From the NCBI RefSeq assembly GCF_030581005.1, contig NZ_JAUQSX010000001.1, positions 62,001 through 126,000 on the forward strand: a stretch of DNA of 64,000 bases, read 5' to 3'. The first letter of the stretch is position 1, and every line of letters starts with the position of its first letter. The notes below the pieces were generated by a model. The model had not been told where the DNA came from. It did no database searches and saw only the letters and a list, made by a program, of their open reading frames with translations. The position numbers and the translations under genes are program-made. Shown here piece by piece: positions 1 to 7,200 of the stretch. Source of the stretch: Hymenobacter mellowenesis (GTDB lineage Bacteria > Bacteroidota > Bacteroidia > Cytophagales > Hymenobacteraceae).

Positions 1-1214
1 GCAAGGAAATGACCGGCAAGTCGGGCCAGAAATGCACGGCCATCCGCCGCATTCTGGTGCCCGAAGACGTGCTGGAAGACGTGCAGATTGCGCTGGGCAA
101 GCTCCTGAAGCAAACCACCATCGGCCACCCGCTGGCCGAGGGCGTGCGCATGGGCGCGCTAGCCGGCCGCGAGCAGCTGCAGCGCCTGCGCGAGCAGGTA
201 ACGCACCTCGCCAAAAACACGCCCATCGTGTACGGCGACCTGGACAACGTGGAATTACTGGGCCAGGACCGCGGCGCCCACGCCGACAAAGGTGCCTTCT
301 GCTCGCCCATTCTGCTGCTCAACAGGGAGCCCTTCAAGCACCTCGACTCGCATGAAATTGAAGCCTTCGGCCCCGTGGCCACCCTCATGCCCTACCACGA
401 CACCGAAGAAGCAGTGCAGCTCGTGAACATGGGCAAGGGTTCACTGGTGTGCTCCATTGCCACCAACGACCCGCGCACGGCCCAGGATTTCGTGCTGGGC
501 GCGGCCACCAACCACGGCCGCATTCTGGTCATCAACGAGGAAATGGCCAAGGAAAGCACCGGCCACGGCTCGCCCCTGCCCCTGCTCATCCACGGCGGGC
601 CGGGCCGGGCGGGCGGCGGTCAGGAAATGGGCGGCATGCGCGGAGTGGAGCACTTTATGCAGCGTGTGGCCCTGCAAGGCTCGCCCAGCATGATTACGGC
701 CATCACGGAAGTGTATCAGCCCAAGGCGAAGCAGATTGAAAAGGACAAGCACCCCTTCCAGCACTACTTCGAGGAGCTGGAAATCGGCCAGACCTACACC
801 ACGCACAGGCACACCGTGACGGAGGCCGACATCAGCGCTTTCGCCCAGGTGTCGGGCGATAATTTCTACGCCCACGTCGACGCTACTTCCTTGGAAGGCA
901 CGCTCTTCACGGGCCGGGTGGCCCACGGCTACTACATCTTGAGCAAGGCCGCCGGCATGTTCGTCGACCCACGCAAAGGCCCCGTGCTGCTCAACTACGG
1001 CCTCGACGAGTGCCGCTTCACCAAGCCCGTGTACCCCGGCACCACCATCGGCGTGACGCTGACGGTGAAAGAGAAAATTGGCCAGGAAAAGCGCGACGAA
1101 ACCGACGTGGCCAAGGGCATCGTGCGCTGGTACGTGGAAGTGACCGACCAAACCGGCGAAACCGTGGCCGTAGCCACGATTTTGACGATGGTGAAAAAGA
1201 AAAATCAAGAGTAG
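1..1214 (+). CDS. paaZ: PaaZ, C-terminal part (ALDH + MaoC hydratase)
   Basis: The 3' portion of a bifunctional ring-opening enzyme of phenylacetate degradation; the 5' end lies outside the window. The frame is open from base 3. The first visible residues include the aldehyde dehydrogenase active-site motif GQKCTA, with the catalytic Cys codon at 33-35, so this is the last third of the dehydrogenase domain. A MaoC hot-dog hydratase domain follows from about base 760 (EELEIGQTY, SGDNFYAHVD, then FTGRVAHGYY), with the Asp/His pair of the hydratase site present. In known PaaZ the hydratase opens oxepin-CoA and the dehydrogenase oxidises the semialdehyde product. No other paa gene is visible. It converges on the LacI-type gene at 1327 across repeat B1. 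Confidence 0.93.
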   Translation, partial: KEMTGKSGQKCTAIRRILVPEDVLEDVQIALGKLLKQTTIGHPLAEGVRMGALAGREQLQRLREQVTHLAKNTPIVYGDLDNVELLGQDRGAHADKGAFCSPILLLNREPFKHLDSHEIEAFGPVATLMPYHDTEEAVQLVNMGKGSLVCSIATNDPRTAQDFVLGAATNHGRILVINEEMAKESTGHGSPLPLLIHGGPGRAGGGQEMGGMRGVEHFMQRVALQGSPSMITAITEVYQPKAKQIEKDKHPFQHYFEELEIGQTYTTHRHTVTEADISAFAQVSGDNFYAHVDATSLEGTLFTGRVAHGYYILSKAAGMFVDPRKGPVLLNYGLDECRFTKPVYPGTTIGVTLTVKEKIGQEKRDETDVAKGIVRWYVEVTDQTGETVAVATILTMVKKKNQE

Positions 1215-1216
1215 CA

Positions 1217-1317
1217 GCCCGATGTAGGGGCGGGGCTTGCCCCCGCCCGGACGCCTGCGCCGTCGCAATGATGCCGTTCAACGACGGGCGGGGGCAAGCC
1301 CCGCCCCTACGTCGGGC
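1217..1317. repeat. Palindromic repeat, family B, copy 1
   Basis: A GC-rich inverted repeat with 26-bp perfect arms (1224-1249 and 1285-1310) beginning GTAGGGGCGGGGCTTGCCCC, extending to 1217 and 1317 with one mismatch. It fills the gap between the convergent paaZ and lacI-type genes. There is no T-tract, so it is not a classic terminator, but the RNA would fold into a strong hairpin. The same arm sequence recurs at 3723-3820. Confidence 0.9.
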
Positions 1318-1326
1318 TGACGGCTT

Positions 1327-2409
1327 CTAGCTCGCGGCTTCCTGCTTGCGTGCCTTCCTGGCCGCCCCTGCCGGCTGGCGCAGCGACGACTGACGCACCA
1401 CCAGCGTGGGCGGCAGTAGCACCTGCTGCACGGGCCGCGGCGCTTCACCGGCGCAGTTTTTCAGCTCCTCCAGCAGGATGTCGATGACGTTTTTGGCAAT
1501 GGCTTCCACCGGCTGCGCAATCACCGTGATGGCCGGCGTGTAGAGCCGGAACAGGTCGTGGTCGTCGTAGGAAACCATGGCCAAATCGTCGGGAATGCGC
1601 AGGCCCAGGCGGCCGATGGCTTCGAGGCCGTAGATGCTGAGGTAGTTGGTGGAGAAGATAATGGCGTCGCACTGCCGGTTGTCGCGGATGAACGACAGAA
1701 TGTCGGTGATGACGGTTTCGGCATCCTGGCCTACGGCCACCTGCTTCACGGTTTCGGGCAGCCCGTGCTCCTGCATGGCCTGCCGGTAGCCGTCCAGGCG
1801 CGCCTGCATTTGCGTTTGGGCCGAGCTGGTTGTAACAAAGGCAAGGTTGGAAAAGCCCTGCTCCAGCAGGTGTCGTGCGGCGGCGTGGGTGCCCTGGGCG
1901 CCGTCTACCACCACGTAGTTGGTGGCCAGCTCCGGCAGGTAGCGGTCGAAAACCACCAAAGGGGTTTTTTCCTGCATAATCTCAGCTATCTGCTCCTCAA
2001 TGCCTTCGGCGGGCACCACCAAGTAGCCATCGACGTGCCGCTCCTGAAACATGGAAATCAGTTCCCGGGCGCGGGCGGGGTCGTTGTTGGTGCTGCAGTA
2101 AATGATGCGGTAGCCGCGCTCGAAAGCCTGCCGCTCGATAAGGGCGGCCACGGTGGAGAAGAACGGGTTGGCAATGTCTTCCACCACCAGCCCGATGACG
2201 TGGGTTTTGCCCGTGCGCAGGCTTTTGGCCAGTTGGTTGGGCTTGTAGCCCACCTCCTGCACGTAGGCCAGTACCCGAGCGGCCACGGCGTCGCTGATGC
2301 GGCTCTGCTTGGCCTTGCCATTCAGCACCAGCGACACCGTGGCAATGGAAACCCCCAGATGGCTGGCGATGTCGCTAATCAGCGTGCGCTTTTTTACTTT
2401 TTCACTCAT
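1327..2409 (-). CDS. LacI-family transcriptional regulator
   Basis: A 360-residue repressor-type regulator of the LacI/GalR family. Residues 10-30 form the helix-turn-helix (SDIASHLGVSIATVSLVLNG), followed by the hinge segment YKPNQLAKSLRTGKT and a periplasmic-binding-like sugar domain starting at HVIGLVVEDIANPFF. Length is typical. The effector is not predictable from sequence. It is transcribed divergently from a second LacI-family gene (2659), and the 249-bp space between them probably holds both promoters and operators. The C-terminal tail (RKARKQEAAS) is basic and low in complexity. Confidence 0.92.
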   Translation of the reverse strand: MSEKVKKRTLISDIASHLGVSIATVSLVLNGKAKQSRISDAVAARVLAYVQEVGYKPNQLAKSLRTGKTHVIGLVVEDIANPFFSTVAALIERQAFERGYRIIYCSTNNDPARARELISMFQERHVDGYLVVPAEGIEEQIAEIMQEKTPLVVFDRYLPELATNYVVVDGAQGTHAAARHLLEQGFSNLAFVTTSSAQTQMQARLDGYRQAMQEHGLPETVKQVAVGQDAETVITDILSFIRDNRQCDAIIFSTNYLSIYGLEAIGRLGLRIPDDLAMVSYDDHDLFRLYTPAITVIAQPVEAIAKNVIDILLEELKNCAGEAPRPVQQVLLPPTLVVRQSSLRQPAGAARKARKQEAAS

Positions 2410-2437
2410 TTAAGGGGCTTTGCAGGCTTAAGGGGCG

Positions 2438-2445
2438 CAAAGGTA
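2438..2445 (-). promoter_or_regulatory. Candidate -7 element for the lacI-type gene at 1327
   Basis: On the minus strand this reads TACCTTTG, an exact match to the Bacteroidota -7 consensus TAnnTTTG, 29 bases before the start codon. No clear TTTG/TTG -33 box sits at the expected distance, so only half of the promoter is supported. Confidence 0.45.
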
Positions 2446-2560
2446 GAAACCCGGCCAGACTTGCCGGCCCGGCCTCCCTTCTGCTTACGTGAGCGCGCGG
2501 CTCCCGGCCGAAACCAACGCCTCTACCGCCACAGCGGCCACGCGTGCGCTACCCATGAGC

Positions 2561-2590
2561 TTGCCGGCCCGGTTTTCGGGGGTACTTTGG
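2561..2590 (+). promoter_or_regulatory. Candidate promoter for the LacI-type gene at 2659
   Basis: TTG (2561-2563), a 19-base spacer, then TACTTTGG (2583-2590). The fit is good at -33 and spacing and approximate at -7. It lies about 70 bases upstream of the start codon. Confidence 0.45.
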
Positions 2591-2658
2591 AGGAATTTGT
2601 GCCCTCACGGTAACACCAGCTCCGTACCTCCTTTCTGCTTTCCTTACGCCCTTGCCCC

Positions 2659-3711
2659 ATGGCCGCTAAAAAACAACAAACTTCCATCCGCGACTTAGCC
2701 CAGCAGCTTAACCTTTCCATTTCAACGGTTTCGCGGGCGCTGGCCGACCATAAGGACATCAGCGAAAGTACCAAGCAGCGGGTGCGCGAGCTGGCCCAGC
2801 AGCTCAGCTACCGCCCCAACCAGCTGGCCGCCGCCCTGCGCAAAGGCCACAGCAAGACGCTGGGCGTGATTGTGCCCCACATCAAGGGTTATTTTTTTCC
2901 GGCCGTGATGAACGGCATCGAAAAAGTGGCCACCCGCGAAGGCTTTAACGTGCTCATGTGCCAGAGCAACGAAGACGTGCAGCGCGAGCAGCGCAACATC
3001 GAAACCTTCCTCGATGCACAGGTCGAAGGCATTCTCATCTCCGTATCGGCCACCACGCACCTCGAAACCCAGCACTTCGAGCAGGTGCGGCGCCAGGGTA
3101 TTCCGCTGGTGTTTTTCGACCGCGTACCCGAGCTGCCCCACAGCATGGCCGTGATTCTCGATGACTTCCAGGGCGCCTACCGGGCCGTGGCCCACCTCAT
3201 TGCGCAGGGCTGCACGCGCATTGCCCACCTGGCCGGTCCACAGCACCTCAACACCAGCCGCAACCGCTACCTGGGCTACCGCGAAGCCCTGCGCGCCCAC
3301 GGCCTCAACTACGAAGAGGAATGGACCTACTCTCTGCCGGCCCTCACCCACGAGGCCGGCCGCCTGGGCATGCAGCACCTGCTGGCCCTCAATGCCGGCC
3401 TCGACGCCGTGTTTGCGGCCTACGCCATCCCCACGGTGGGCGCCATGGAGGTGCTGCGCGACCAGGGCCGCCGCGTGCCGCAGGACCTGGCCATCGCCTG
3501 CTTCAGCAACGACCCCTTCACAGCCATGACGCAACCGCAAATCACCGTCATCGACCAGCGCCCCGAGCAGATGGGCGAAACTGCCGTGCGCCTGTTTCTG
3601 CAGCTGCTCAAGCGCGGCCCGGCCTACACGCCGCCCCACCTCATCCTCAAGCCCGAGCTGGTGATTCGCAACTCGTCCTTGCACCGCTCGCAGGAAAGCG
3701 TGGTGCGGTGA
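2659..3711 (+). CDS. LacI-family transcriptional regulator
   Basis: A 350-residue LacI/GalR-type regulator. The helix-turn-helix is at residues 10-31 (RDLAQQLNLSISTVSRALAD), the hinge reads YRPNQLAAALRKG, and the sugar-binding core starts with LGVIVPHIKGYFFPAVMNGI. It starts at ATG 2659. It is only distantly related to its divergent neighbour at 1327: the shared features are those of the family, not a recent duplication. It converges with the acetyltransferase at 3825 across repeat B2. No regulated sugar operon is adjacent, so its targets are unknown. Confidence 0.92.
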   Translation: MAAKKQQTSIRDLAQQLNLSISTVSRALADHKDISESTKQRVRELAQQLSYRPNQLAAALRKGHSKTLGVIVPHIKGYFFPAVMNGIEKVATREGFNVLMCQSNEDVQREQRNIETFLDAQVEGILISVSATTHLETQHFEQVRRQGIPLVFFDRVPELPHSMAVILDDFQGAYRAVAHLIAQGCTRIAHLAGPQHLNTSRNRYLGYREALRAHGLNYEEEWTYSLPALTHEAGRLGMQHLLALNAGLDAVFAAYAIPTVGAMEVLRDQGRRVPQDLAIACFSNDPFTAMTQPQITVIDQRPEQMGETAVRLFLQLLKRGPAYTPPHLILKPELVIRNSSLHRSQESVVR

Positions 3712-3722
3712 GAAGATAGTAA

Positions 3723-3820
3723 ACGACGTAGGGGCGGGGCTTGCCCCCGCCCGGGCGCCTACGCCATTACAACGATTCCGTTCAACGTAGGGGCAGGGGC
3801 AAGCCCCGCCCCTACGTCGT
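3723..3820. repeat. Palindromic repeat, family B, copy 2
   Basis: Arms 3723-3747 and 3796-3820 are 25-bp perfect inverted copies starting ACGACGTAGGGGCGGGGC. As with copy 1, it occupies the space between two convergent genes, ending four bases before the acetyltransferase stop codon. The central loop resembles that of copy 1 (both contain GCCGTTCAAC or TCCGTTCAAC). Confidence 0.9.
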
Positions 3821-3824
3821 TCTG

Positions 3825-4274
3825 CTAAAGCGCCTTGCGCAAGCACACGCTATTATCCACGCCGATGTACTGCCCGTAGTTCGGCGTGAAATCGTAGCCG
3901 CTTTTTTGATAAAGCCGAATAGCCTCTGGCTGCTTTTTGCCGGTTTCGAGTACGCAGGCGGCGTAGCCCAGCTCGCGCGCCCAGCCCTCCAGTTCGGCCA
4001 ACAAGGCGGGGGCCACGCCCGTGCCACGGTGCGCCGGTTGCACAAACATGCGCTTGACCTCCATTTGATTGGCGTCGAATTCCTTGATGGCGCCGCAGCC
4101 TACGGGTTCGTCATCTTGGTAAGCCACCACGGCGTGGTTGATTTTGTCAATCTTGTTGAACTGCGCGTAGAAGGCGTGCTCGGCCCCGTCGCGGTGGGCC
4201 AAATCCTGGTCGAGCAACTGCACGAGCGCCCGGAAATCAGCGTTGTCGGAAGTGGTGCGGACGAGGCGTAGCAT
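3825..4274 (-). CDS. GNAT-family N-acetyltransferase
   Basis: A 149-residue GCN5-related acetyltransferase. The acetyl-CoA pyrophosphate loop is VQPAHRGTGVAPALL (residues 78-92), with the expected R-G-x-G pattern at 83-86, and the C-terminal LYQKSGYDF motif (121-129) is also typical. The frame stays open upstream to 4553, but the start at ATG 4274 is chosen because the upstream part overlaps the response regulator and has no homology. It begins five bases after the response regulator stop, so it is the last gene of the kai-type operon. The substrate is unknown. Confidence 0.85.
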   Translation of the reverse strand: MLRLVRTTSDNADFRALVQLLDQDLAHRDGAEHAFYAQFNKIDKINHAVVAYQDDEPVGCGAIKEFDANQMEVKRMFVQPAHRGTGVAPALLAELEGWARELGYAACVLETGKKQPEAIRLYQKSGYDFTPNYGQYIGVDNSVCLRKAL

Positions 4275-4279
4275 GGGGT

Positions 4280-4699
4280 TTACTCCGGCAAATGGCGGTT
4301 GAAATGGTTTTTCAGCACGTCGTTCAGCTTTTCCTTGGTCAGGGGCTTGTTGAGGAAGCCGCCAATGTTGAGGCTTTGCACGCGGTCCACGTCCTGCGGA
4401 TGCAGCGAGGTGGTGAGCATAACGATGATGATGGATTCTTTTTCCGGCAGCGGCAGCTCGTTGTAAGCCGTCAGAAACTGAAAGCCGTCCATCACCGGCA
4501 TCTTCACGTCCAGCAGTATCAGGGCGGGGCAGTCGGGCGTGGCCATCTGGCAATGGATTTTCACCAGTTCCAGCGCTTCCTGGCCGTTGAGTGCCACGAG
4601 CAGATTGTCCGTAATATTCAACCGCTTAATTAATAACTGGTTGAGGTAGTTGGTTGTCTGGTCGTCGTCGACGAGCAGGGCGCAGGTGAGCTTTTGCAT
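4280..4699 (-). CDS. Single-domain response regulator (CheY-like)
   Basis: A 139-residue stand-alone receiver domain with no output domain. The acidic pocket is at Asp11-Asp13 (LLVDDDQTT), the phospho-acceptor is Asp64 (ILLDVKMPVMDG), and the conserved Thr and Lys are in MLTTSL and LNKPLT. ATG 4699 (MQKLTCALL) is chosen over TTG 4711. It lies 54 bases after the histidine kinase and belongs to the same minus-strand run, so it is the likely phosphate acceptor of that kinase. Without a DNA-binding domain it must act through a protein partner. Confidence 0.9.
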   Translation of the reverse strand: MQKLTCALLVDDDQTTNYLNQLLIKRLNITDNLLVALNGQEALELVKIHCQMATPDCPALILLDVKMPVMDGFQFLTAYNELPLPEKESIIIVMLTTSLHPQDVDRVQSLNIGGFLNKPLTKEKLNDVLKNHFNRHLPE

Positions 4700-4753
4700 G
4701 GGAATCAGCAACGGGCCACGGCCGCCCCGAAGCAGGACGCAAGTGAGGGTGGC

Positions 4754-6475
4754 CTACCGGCTAAAGTACACCAGAAAAGTAGAGCCCTGCCCCAGTTCGC
4801 TCTTCACCGTGATGCGCCCGCCGGCATTTTCCACCATCTTCTTCACCATATACAGGCCAATGCCCGAGCCCTCCACGTGGTCGTGAAAGCGCTGAAACAT
4901 GCCGAACAGCTTCTGCTTATTGGCCGCGTCGAGGCCCAGGCCGTTGTCCTGCACTTCCAGCACCACGGCGTCACCCTCGGGGCGTGCGCGCAGGCGCACT
5001 TGGGGCACCCGGTCGGGCGCGCGGTATTTGAGGGCGTTCGAGAGCAGGTTGAACACCACGGAGCGCAGGTTTTTCTCCGAAAACATGACATTGGGCGCGG
5101 CGTCCACATCCACCTCCAGCTGGGCGCCGGAGCTTTGGATGAGCGGTTCCAGGTCGAGGCGCACGTTGCGCACCACGGCGGCCAGGTCCACGGGCTCGGT
5201 GGGCAGGCCGTGCTCTTTTTGCAGCTTGCTCACGTCGGTCAGTTGCTCGATGGTGCGCTTGAAGCGGTTCACCGAGTCGTGCATGAGGGCCAGAATGGGC
5301 TGCACGGGCTCGTGCTGGCTGGCCTCGGGGGGCAGCTCGGCCAGCAGGGCATCAAGCAGGCCCTCGATGTTGCTGATGGGCGCCTTCAGGTCGTGGCTGG
5401 CGGTGTAAATGAAGTTGTCCAAATCCACGTTCACGCGGGTGAGCTGGTCGTTGTTGTCGCGCAGTTCGCGCTGGCCCTGGTCGATGCGCTCCAGGGCCAG
5501 CTTGTGCTCGTGGATGTCGGTGTAAGTGCCAATCCACTGCACGATTTCGCCCTGTTCGTTGCGCGAGGGCTGGGCCCGGCCCAGCATCCAGCGGTAGCCG
5601 CCGGCGCCGTCGCGCAGGCGGCATTCCACCTCGTACGGGGCGCCGGTGCGCAGGCTTTCGTCCCAGCGGGCCAGGGTGGCAGCGGCGTCGTCGGGGTGCA
5701 GGCGTTCACGCCAGGCGCGGCCGATGCCGGGACCTTCGCCGGGCGCCTGCCCAATGTAGTCGTACCAGCGGCGGTTGCGGTAGGTGTTGGCGCCGGTCGG
5801 GCTCACGGTCCAGGCAATCTGCGAAATGCCTTCGAGCATGCGGCTGGCTTCGGCGGCGGCGCGCTCGCCGGCCAGGCGGGCGGCTTCTTCGCGCTTCAGC
5901 TCGGCGTTGGTGCGGTCGAGCAGGGCGTTTTGCTCGGCCACCTGCGCCCGAATGGCCGTGATTTCGCGCCGGGCCGAGAGGTCCGTCACTATCACCGCCA
6001 GGGTGGGCGTCTCGTTGAAGCTCAGCACATTCATGCTCACCGAAAACGGCACCAGCGCCCCGCTACGCGTTTGCAGCGGCAGCTCGCCCTTGCTCTTGCC
6101 TTCCCAGCCTTTCAGCAGCAGCCCGGCCCAGTACTCCTGAAACGCCAGCGGCACAAAGGTTTCAAATGCGCTGCCCATCACCTCGCTCAGGTCGCATTCG
6201 AGCAGGCCGGCCAGGCAGGCGTTGCAGTAGAGCACAGTGGCGTCTTCGCTCAGCAGCAGGGCGCCCTCGTTCATCTGTTCAATGAGGGTGCGGTAGCCCT
6301 GGTCGGCCCCTTGCAGCGTGAAAATGCGCGGCCCCTCGGTGCCCTGCACGGCCAGCGCGTCCACGGCCCCGGTCCGGATGGCGTGGATGAGGTCGTGCGC
6401 TTCCTCCAGCTGGTAGCGCAGCTCCTCGTTGGCGCGGGCCAGCTCGGCGGCGGTGGGCAGCGGGGCTTCACTCAT
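4754..6475 (-). CDS. PAS-domain sensor histidine kinase
   Basis: A 573-residue cytoplasmic kinase with no membrane helix. After an N-terminal coiled coil there are two PAS-like modules: about 60-165, and about 205-325 (ISQIAWTVSPTGANTYRNRR, ending in QWIGTYTDIHEHK). A second coiled coil (160-210) lies between them. The phospho-accepting His361 is in YTASHDLKAPISN; the ATPase domain shows the N box (NLLSNALKY), G1 (DNGLGLD) and G2 (GSGIGLYMV). Its start overlaps the kaiB-like gene at 6468 by eight bases, so translation is probably coupled. In cyanobacteria KaiC output passes through SasA, which carries a KaiB-like sensor; here separate KaiB proteins precede a PAS kinase. Confidence 0.92.
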   Translation of the reverse strand: MSEAPLPTAAELARANEELRYQLEEAHDLIHAIRTGAVDALAVQGTEGPRIFTLQGADQGYRTLIEQMNEGALLLSEDATVLYCNACLAGLLECDLSEVMGSAFETFVPLAFQEYWAGLLLKGWEGKSKGELPLQTRSGALVPFSVSMNVLSFNETPTLAVIVTDLSARREITAIRAQVAEQNALLDRTNAELKREEAARLAGERAAAEASRMLEGISQIAWTVSPTGANTYRNRRWYDYIGQAPGEGPGIGRAWRERLHPDDAAATLARWDESLRTGAPYEVECRLRDGAGGYRWMLGRAQPSRNEQGEIVQWIGTYTDIHEHKLALERIDQGQRELRDNNDQLTRVNVDLDNFIYTASHDLKAPISNIEGLLDALLAELPPEASQHEPVQPILALMHDSVNRFKRTIEQLTDVSKLQKEHGLPTEPVDLAAVVRNVRLDLEPLIQSSGAQLEVDVDAAPNVMFSEKNLRSVVFNLLSNALKYRAPDRVPQVRLRARPEGDAVVLEVQDNGLGLDAANKQKLFGMFQRFHDHVEGSGIGLYMVKKMVENAGGRITVKSELGQGSTFLVYFSR

Positions 6476-6815
6476 GGCCGGGCGCGCCGTCGGCAGCGTT
6501 AAGGCCCAGGGCTTTGAGCACCCGTTCGCGGTCGGAAAGGTCGCCCACCAGGCGGCGCACCAGGCCGGGCTTCAGCTTGATGAGGGTGGGCACGCCGATG
6601 AGGTCTTCCTGCTGAGCCAGCTCGGGCTGCTGAAAAATATCCACAATCAGCAGCTCGTAGCGCCCTTTCAGGTACTGCTCGCAGATGTCCTTGATGTTGC
6701 GCACGGCGCGCGTCGAGTTCACCGTGGCCCCCGTGATGTAGAGGTGTAGCACGTACTCGGGGCCGTTGTCGGCGGGCGTCGGGTCCAGAAAATCCGGAAA
6801 TGGTTCGGGTTCCAT
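6468..6815 (-). CDS. KaiB-like protein, diverged copy
   Basis: A 115-residue protein with a KaiB/thioredoxin-like domain: VLHLYITGATVNSTRAVRNI, YLKGRYELLIVDIFQQPELA, GVPTLIKLKPGLVRRLVGDL. It aligns along its length with the KaiB at 6823 but has an acidic N-terminal extension (residues 1-18) and more substitutions. It sits eight bases downstream of the first kaiB stop and overlaps the histidine kinase start. A paralogue this close may bind a different KaiC state or the kinase. Confidence 0.88.
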   Translation of the reverse strand: MEPEPFPDFLDPTPADNGPEYVLHLYITGATVNSTRAVRNIKDICEQYLKGRYELLIVDIFQQPELAQQEDLIGVPTLIKLKPGLVRRLVGDLSDRERVLKALGLNAADGAPGHE

Positions 6816-6822
6816 GGCCGGG

Positions 6823-7137
6823 CTATTTGCTGATTATTGGGCGCACGTCGAGCCCCACCAGCACCTTCTCCTCGTTCGAGAGGTCGCCGATGATTTTGCG
6901 GATGGGCTCGGGCACCTTGCGCACCAGCGTGGGAATGGCCAGAATCTGGTCGCCCTCGGCCAGCTGCGGGTTCACCAGCAGGTCGACCACCTCCAGTTTG
7001 TAGCGCCCTTTGAGGTGTTGCTCACAGTACTTGCGCAGGTTGGCCACGGCCGTCACCGACTTGGGCGTCTGGCCGGCTACGTACAAGCGCAGCTCCCAGG
7101 TCTCGGTGTCGAGGGGGTCGTTAAAATCTTCTGCCAT
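6823..7137 (-). CDS. kaiB: KaiB-like circadian clock protein
   Basis: A 104-residue protein close to cyanobacterial KaiB throughout: [73 protein letters not shown]. KaiB refolds between two topologies and binds the KaiC CI ring. It is the second gene of the run, 63 bases after kaiC. The near-canonical sequence contrasts with the diverged second copy at 6468. Confidence 0.93.
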   Translation of the reverse strand: MAEDFNDPLDTETWELRLYVAGQTPKSVTAVANLRKYCEQHLKGRYKLEVVDLLVNPQLAEGDQILAIPTLVRKVPEPIRKIIGDLSNEEKVLVGLDVRPIISK

Positions 7138-7200
7138 GGAAAGAGTGGGGAGCGCGCGAGCGGGGCGACACCGTTGCGGTACGTAACGTAATAATTGACC

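Noticed and set aside
4694..6502. A 602-codon plus-strand open frame opposite the histidine kinase
   Set aside because: It is an antisense shadow of the kinase gene: His/Gln/Val-rich translation with no domain, caused by high GC and codon bias.
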